8,538 bases of DNA, from NCBI GenBank assembly GCA_034723595.1, contig JAYEPB010000130.1:1-8538 (forward strand), read 5' to 3'. Positions 6,401-8,538 of this stretch are shown in pieces. Numbering within the stretch: position 1 is the first letter of the stretch; every line of letters begins with the position of its first letter. Source of the DNA: JAGLGH01 sp034723595 (GTDB lineage Archaea > Nanobdellota > Nanobdellia > Woesearchaeales > JAGLGH01). The position numbers and the translations under genes are program-made. A model generated the notes under the pieces. It had not been told where the DNA came from. It saw only the letters and a list, made by a program, of their open reading frames with translations, and ran no database searches.

Positions 6401-8183
6401 TTGAATATAACTGCTTGTCCAATCCTCCGGGATTCAGATGGAATAATGCTTTGTTTGTGCCATTCCAATGCCCTGGACCTGTGAGCCTCAATGATCTTAA
6501 AGCATCTCCATTTGTGAAAATATTAGAGAGATTTTCTGCCTGGTCAGCGCTGAATTTTATCCATGCTGCAATAGAAATATTTCCTATTACATCCATGCTT
6601 TCATCATTGCCGCAGTCTATATAATCCCCCTCGCCATCAAACTCATAAGCCTGGTCAAACCATCCATCATCTGTTAATGATGCTCCATAGATAGTACCAT
6701 GATTCTCATGACCGCTTGAATCATCAGCATTGCCTTCAAACTGCCAATACCCTGCTCTTGAAGGGTCTACTGGATAATGAGAAGCGCAAGCGCCCCAACT
6801 GGTCCACAATTCTCCATCATTGCTGTAAGAACAATCTCTAATGCCAATATCATCACTGTAAGTTAAACTTAGCAGCACATCAGGTGAAGTCGTATATGTA
6901 TCATTATTATTAATTAGGATTGATCCAGTTGGAGGGGTTGTATCTTCTGTGAATATGATTATTGTCTGGTCATGGAGATGAACAGCGTCTTGCACATCTA
7001 TTGTGAGGCTGCCAGAATTGTCTGATGATGTGAAAGTATAATTAAGAGTCTTTGGTGGAACTCCTGCTGCAGATATTATTGTTCCAACTAACCCTCCAGC
7101 CTTAATACCATCCAGATAATCAAATCCTAAATCAGCATTATCATCATCCCAATTTATATTAAAAGACATCATCTTTCCATGGGCAAGGTCGCTATTGAAA
7201 TATACTGCTCCAGTCTTTGCTGAAGCAGGAACATAAGAATGATAATCAGATGCTAATGAGCTGACAGAAATTATTGAAGGACAAGATTTATCAGCAGTCC
7301 CTATACTAAACTGATTCACACATCCGCCATGTCCAATAGTATAAAAATAATCATCATTATTATCATCATCACCGCAGCATTTGGCTGAGAAAGAATCCCA
7401 ACACCCAGTACTGCCATCAATGCATTCTGCCAGATAATCATTCAGCACGCACTGGCAATCAAATTGTCCAGAATCACCGTTTGATGAAGAGGTCCATGTA
7501 TCTTCTGATATGCATTCATAGATTAAATTATTTGAGCATTCCTTAAATCCCACACTAACGCCGCCACATGAACTATTTGCGCATCCATACCCTGATTCAA
7601 TACAAACTTTAGTCCCATTTGGCATTTTTTTGCAGTTGCCTGATATGCATTCAATATCATCTCCACATTCTTCACAATTCCCTTTATTTACCGCAAATGT
7701 TAGATTGCAGCAGACATTTTGTGGATGTAGAGAATTACAATCTCCCAGATGAAGATTCGAAGTGCCTGTTGTCAATCTTACCATGCATGTTTGATATCCA
7801 GAACAGTTAGAAGAATAATCACAAGTTATTTCAGCTCCTACTGCTGCAAGGCAGATTTGATGAGGATATGCTGTATGAGTGTTTAATGCTGCGTGAGAAT
7901 TTGTAGTATCTAAAAGACGCAAAGGAATTGCCTGTGAGCAGTCTGAAATATTAAGAGGAACTGATCTGGGGCCAGTGACTGAGCAGCATACTTTTTGATT
8001 ATAATCAGGATCTCCGCTTAGTGCACCATGTGCGCTTGAAAGCTGGTTTATAGCAAATACCTCATAATCAGCGCATGATTCAGTCACTTCACAATATAAT
8101 TCAGCATAACATGATACTGAAAGGAAAAATATAACTGTTAAATATATTGTTATTGATTTTAAGAATATTATTTTTGGATTCAT
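3483..8183 (-). CDS. Giant secreted multidomain surface protein with LamG, Ig-like and Fn3-like domains
   Basis: A complete 1566-residue protein, probably an adhesin or glycan-binding surface protein. Order of parts: Sec signal peptide (1-27, likely cut after CYA); Cys-rich region (about 31-301, some 28 cysteines, including repeated VCC motifs and CGDDIECISGNC at 173-184); a beta-type region of unknown family (302-415); Ig-like unit 1 (about 417-714), interrupted by a LamG/concanavalin-like domain (about 476-677); Ig-like units 2 (715-808) and 3 (809-910); three Fn3/Ig-like domains (about 912-1230) joined by DxxPP linkers; a further Ig-like unit with DIIGN (1232-1318); and an unrecognised C-terminal domain (1320-1566). 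About 45 N-x-S/T sequons are spread through it, so heavy N-glycosylation is likely. There is no C-terminal membrane helix or sorting motif, so attachment is unexplained. A TATA box lies about 30 bases before the ATG. Binding specificity cannot be read from the sequence. Confidence 0.95.
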   Translation of the reverse strand: MNPKIIFLKSITIYLTVIFFLSVSCYAELYCEVTESCADYEVFAINQLSSAHGALSGDPDYNQKVCCSVTGPRSVPLNISDCSQAIPLRLLDTTNSHAALNTHTAYPHQICLAAVGAEITCDYSSNCSGYQTCMVRLTTGTSNLHLGDCNSLHPQNVCCNLTFAVNKGNCEECGDDIECISGNCKKMPNGTKVCIESGYGCANSSCGGVSVGFKECSNNLIYECISEDTWTSSSNGDSGQFDCQCVLNDYLAECIDGSTGCWDSFSAKCCGDDDNNDDYFYTIGHGGCVNQFSIGTADKSCPSIISVSSLASDYHSYVPASAKTGAVYFNSDLAHGKMMSFNINWDDDNADLGFDYLDGIKAGGLVGTIISAAGVPPKTLNYTFTSSDNSGSLTIDVQDAVHLHDQTIIIFTEDTTPPTGSILINNNDTYTTSPDVLLSLTYSDDIGIRDCSYSNDGELWTSWGACASHYPVDPSRAGYWQFEGNADDSSGHENHGTIYGASLTDDGWFDQAYEFDGEGDYIDCGNDESMDVIGNISIAAWIKFSADQAENLSNIFTNGDALRSLRLTGPGHWNGTNKALFHLNPGGLDKQLYSTSSLTPDTWYHILGVYDGSEMRLYINGILNNSLSATGSIASTTVANVIGAESATDFFFNGTIDEVALYGRSFSGDEVWDLYSSKAWRLLNADGTRPVYFKVRDFAGNTHTSSDSIILDTTKPGIIINNDNIYTNTTAVNLSLDFDFPGDPLFCSFRNDSMTWTDWAACPDMPDTLHPVRNWTLDDTAGQRMVSVRVNTSLGVIKENNDTIIYDPLPPDGSIHIYSIGIPGFHESNENYTAYTTVSLKLEFLDNEEVGGCRFANEENHEDNFTAFKECSSVETWILDDKEGLKTVYYQIIDLAGNIIEYNDSIYLNKTGSGLDVTPPTAPTIIDDGDWTNNNTMLHASWYGSYDKESEILTIPLVYNYSIGTSQGVADVVSWTYAGTATEVNHTGLKLFEDQIYYINVRVINSAGLTNESSSDGIRVDTIPPDISSILSSHDEAVWNYKSQNNVVSFNWVGQDSTSGVAAYSYILDQNSHTVPDTIPEGQIGTLYDETSVSYTNVIDGILYFHVRCLDNASNWGDTEHYEIWVDASPPITPQMSQPNVTANASQLTYVWTASYDHESGPVDYYFELSNSSADYNPVNLTNWTWTNATNITVYGLVPDLTYYARVLARNQANGTSQWSSEVSTIFDQNGPDINIIIPGNLGICNLKSANPVIRVETDESATCTFMDINDSTFTNFDYTNSIYHESQAGAMAEGNHTLNVKCYDIIGNSAEKNRTFNITPDSNILIENITLKDVYYTNRPAEIDIILAEKLGAVEVSYFNVELDGENLTADEFALTDNGCGRYALAFDAPTKAENYSLIITAGNDSELIFIDIINLNLTLTYTYAVPFNQSTELDKMTYADAGNTSIGIATDSYMSSISAAPDNVIELVSNAFDGSSYLFASNKGANIRARDKMLEENTFDKALNPSFGTVLEKDIYRTALSISYKDATLSGMEYLSAGRYQLLVKKVGVDSESGKHIIRITISE
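4494..5450 (-). repeat. Three consecutive Fn3/Ig-like domains in the giant surface protein
   Basis: Residues about 912-1230 form three units of roughly 100 residues, each entered by a linker of the type DVTPPTAP, DTIPPD or DASPPITP. Within each are a tryptophan strand (ASWYGSYDKES, FNWVGQDSTSG, YVWTASYDHES) and a later Y-x-x-V/A-R-V/C strand (YYINVRVIN, YFHVRCLDN, YYARVLARN), as in fibronectin type III modules. DKES and DHES in units 1 and 3 are nearly the same. They probably act as spacers that extend the binding domains away from the cell. Confidence 0.7.
5454..6935 (-). repeat. Three Ig-like repeat units, the first split by LamG
   Basis: Residues about 417-910 contain three copies of one beta-sandwich pattern. 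Each has a start such as NDTYTT or DNIYTNTT, a cysteine strand (CSYSND, CSFRND, CRFANE), a W-x-x-W or F-x-x-F turn leading to a second cysteine, a tryptophan strand (AWRL, NWTL, TWIL), and a strand followed by D-x-AGN or its degenerate form, ending in DTI or DSI. The cysteine spacing is C-x14-C in units 1 and 2 (451/466, 747/762) and C-x17-C in unit 3 (853/871), so a disulfide within each unit is likely. Confidence 0.75.
6153..6758 (-). other. LamG (laminin G-like, concanavalin fold) domain within the giant surface protein
   Basis: Residues about 476-677 of the giant protein match the laminin G-like jelly-roll pattern (LamG_3 type). The opening strand is AGYWQFEGNADDSSG with HGTIYGA after it; EFDGEGDYIDCG follows; the central strand is ISIAAWIKF; then WYHILGVYDGSEMRLYINGI; and the end is GTIDEVALYGRSFSGDEV. 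These are the family's hallmark segments in the expected order and at the usual total length of about 200 residues. Such domains commonly bind glycans or proteins, often with calcium, but no ligand can be inferred here. Confidence 0.9.
7695..8039 (-). repeat. Degenerate tandem Cys motif repeats in the N-terminus of the giant surface protein
   Basis: Three related units are visible at residues 49-71, 94-116 and, more weakly, 141-163. Units 1 and 2 align without gaps: SAHGAL and NSHAAL, then Tyr61 and Tyr106, then VCC and ICL, with the His-to-first-Cys distance 14 residues in both. Unit 3 reads SNLHLGDC and ends QNVCC, with the histidine shifted by one. Each unit is followed by a small hydrophobic/glycine segment. 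Units 1 and 3 are also preceded by a similar lead-in, C-x5-C-x2-Y, at 31-40 and 121-130. I see an internal duplication but do not know a named domain for it. Confidence 0.65.
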
Positions 8184-8208
8184 ATTTGTTGTATGTTGAA
8201 GGTTGTAG

Positions 8209-8217
8209 TATTTATAG
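8209..8217 (-). promoter_or_regulatory. TATA box of the giant surface-protein gene
   Basis: The minus strand reads CTATAAATA here, preceded by GTAAA as a possible BRE. The box is centred about 30 bases before the ATG at 8183, so transcription should start within a few bases of the start codon and give a nearly leaderless mRNA. No Shine-Dalgarno is present between the box and the ATG, in agreement. The ATPase gene shows the same 30-base spacing. Confidence 0.6.
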
Positions 8218-8538
8218 TTTACGAAAAGTTTGATGATGAATGATTTGAAAAACCCTCTGTTTAATCTTTATTCAATTAAAACAGCAATTATTAAATAAGG
8301 GTTATACTCTAAATCCTAGATGGTATTAAGAACAAAAAAGTTTTATACCGGGCAGATTAGTATAGATCAATCCCAGCCACTGCAAGTAGTGAGGTATATT
8401 TTTATAAATAATGTCTAGATTAATTATTGAGAATGTTTTTGCATATTTAGAGAAAATTGGTGGCAAAGCAACCTTTCTAAAATGTCCTGGCTGAAAATGT
8501 CACTTAACACCAATTCGCAGTTCAACTTTTAGATCATC
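8218..8538. other. Right-edge region without a convincing gene
   Basis: About 320 bases upstream of the giant gene's promoter. It has no open frame longer than about 27 codons with a credible start. The plus strand has a good promoter-like block at 8334-8347 (A-run, G, TTTTATA), and from ATG 8411 a frame reading MSRLIIENVFAYLEKIGG and on to KCPG, then TGA (8492-8494), then open again to the edge (KCHLTPIRSSTF). On the minus strand the last 12 codons before a TGA at 8500-8502 (DDLKVELRIGVK) could be the end of a gene lying outside the window. Neither can be settled from this fragment. Confidence 0.4.
8334..8347 (+). promoter_or_regulatory. Promoter-like block pointing to the right edge
   Basis: AAAAAAG followed by TTTTATA has the arrangement of an archaeal BRE and TATA box. 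The predicted start is near 8371, which would give a leader of about 40 bases before the ATG at 8411. A GAGGT at 8391-8395 is too far from that ATG to be a normal ribosome site. The target may be an RNA or a broken gene. Confidence 0.35.

Noticed and set aside
8103..8117. LSVSC in the signal peptide as a lipoprotein attachment site
   Set aside because: Position -3 is Ser, not a lipobox Leu/Val/Ile, and a better Sec cleavage site (CYA) follows three residues on.
8231..8239. TGATGATGA resembling box C of a C/D guide RNA
   Set aside because: No CTGA box D or D' follows within the usual 60 bases.
8349..8395. Possible tRNA-like stretch starting GGGCAGATTAG
   Set aside because: No five-pair anticodon stem with a seven-base loop and no GTTCRANNC T-loop.
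8492..8494. TGA read as selenocysteine or as a reassigned codon
   Set aside because: TGA ends a well-supported gene in this window (stop of 640-963), and no insertion-element hairpin can be judged at the edge.
1..8538. CRISPR array
   Set aside because: No regularly spaced direct repeats anywhere in the window.

Overview
The window looks archaeal, most likely a low-GC DPANN-type genome, though no phylogenetic marker gene is present to prove it. The reasons are three proteins with class III (type IV pilin-like) signal peptides, TATA-type promoters that would give nearly leaderless mRNAs for two genes, GAGGTGA Shine-Dalgarno sites, an archaeal-style AAA_14/DUF4143 ATPase, and a giant secreted protein rich in cysteines, N-glycosylation sequons and beta-sandwich domains. 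Every convincing gene lies on the minus strand, so the order of transcription runs from high to low coordinates.

Layout in transcription order. (1) 8538-8184 is a region of about 350 bases with no convincing gene. It holds the promoter of the giant gene and, near the edge, a plus-strand promoter-like site and a short open frame broken by TGA. (2) 8183-3483 encodes a 1566-residue secreted surface protein: signal peptide, Cys-rich N-terminus with degenerate repeats, Ig-like units (one of them split by an inserted LamG jelly-roll domain), three Fn3/Ig-like domains, another Ig-like domain and an unrecognised C-terminal domain. (3) 3482-3397 is an intergenic stretch with a 14-bp bulged inverted repeat and a TATA box. 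(4) 3396-2125 encodes an AAA_14/DUF4143 ATPase, visibly more AT-rich than its surroundings. (5) 2113-119 is a tight surface-filament cluster: a divergent pilin-like protein, a four-cysteine pilin-like protein, a two-helix membrane protein, and a second four-cysteine pilin whose start overlaps the previous stop (ATGA). A T-rich terminator follows.

How the genes may work together (inference): the pilin-like proteins and the two-helix membrane protein look like one module that builds or anchors a short filament or a pilin-derived membrane complex, and the giant LamG protein is probably an adhesin or glycan-binding surface protein. No assembly ATPase (PilB/FlaI-like), platform protein or prepilin peptidase is present, so the machinery must be encoded elsewhere. 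The AAA_14 ATPase is probably not part of the surface system; it may be a later insertion. The strongest leads are the paralogous four-cysteine pilins, the nested LamG domain, and the repeated His/Tyr/VCC motif in the N-terminus of the giant protein.
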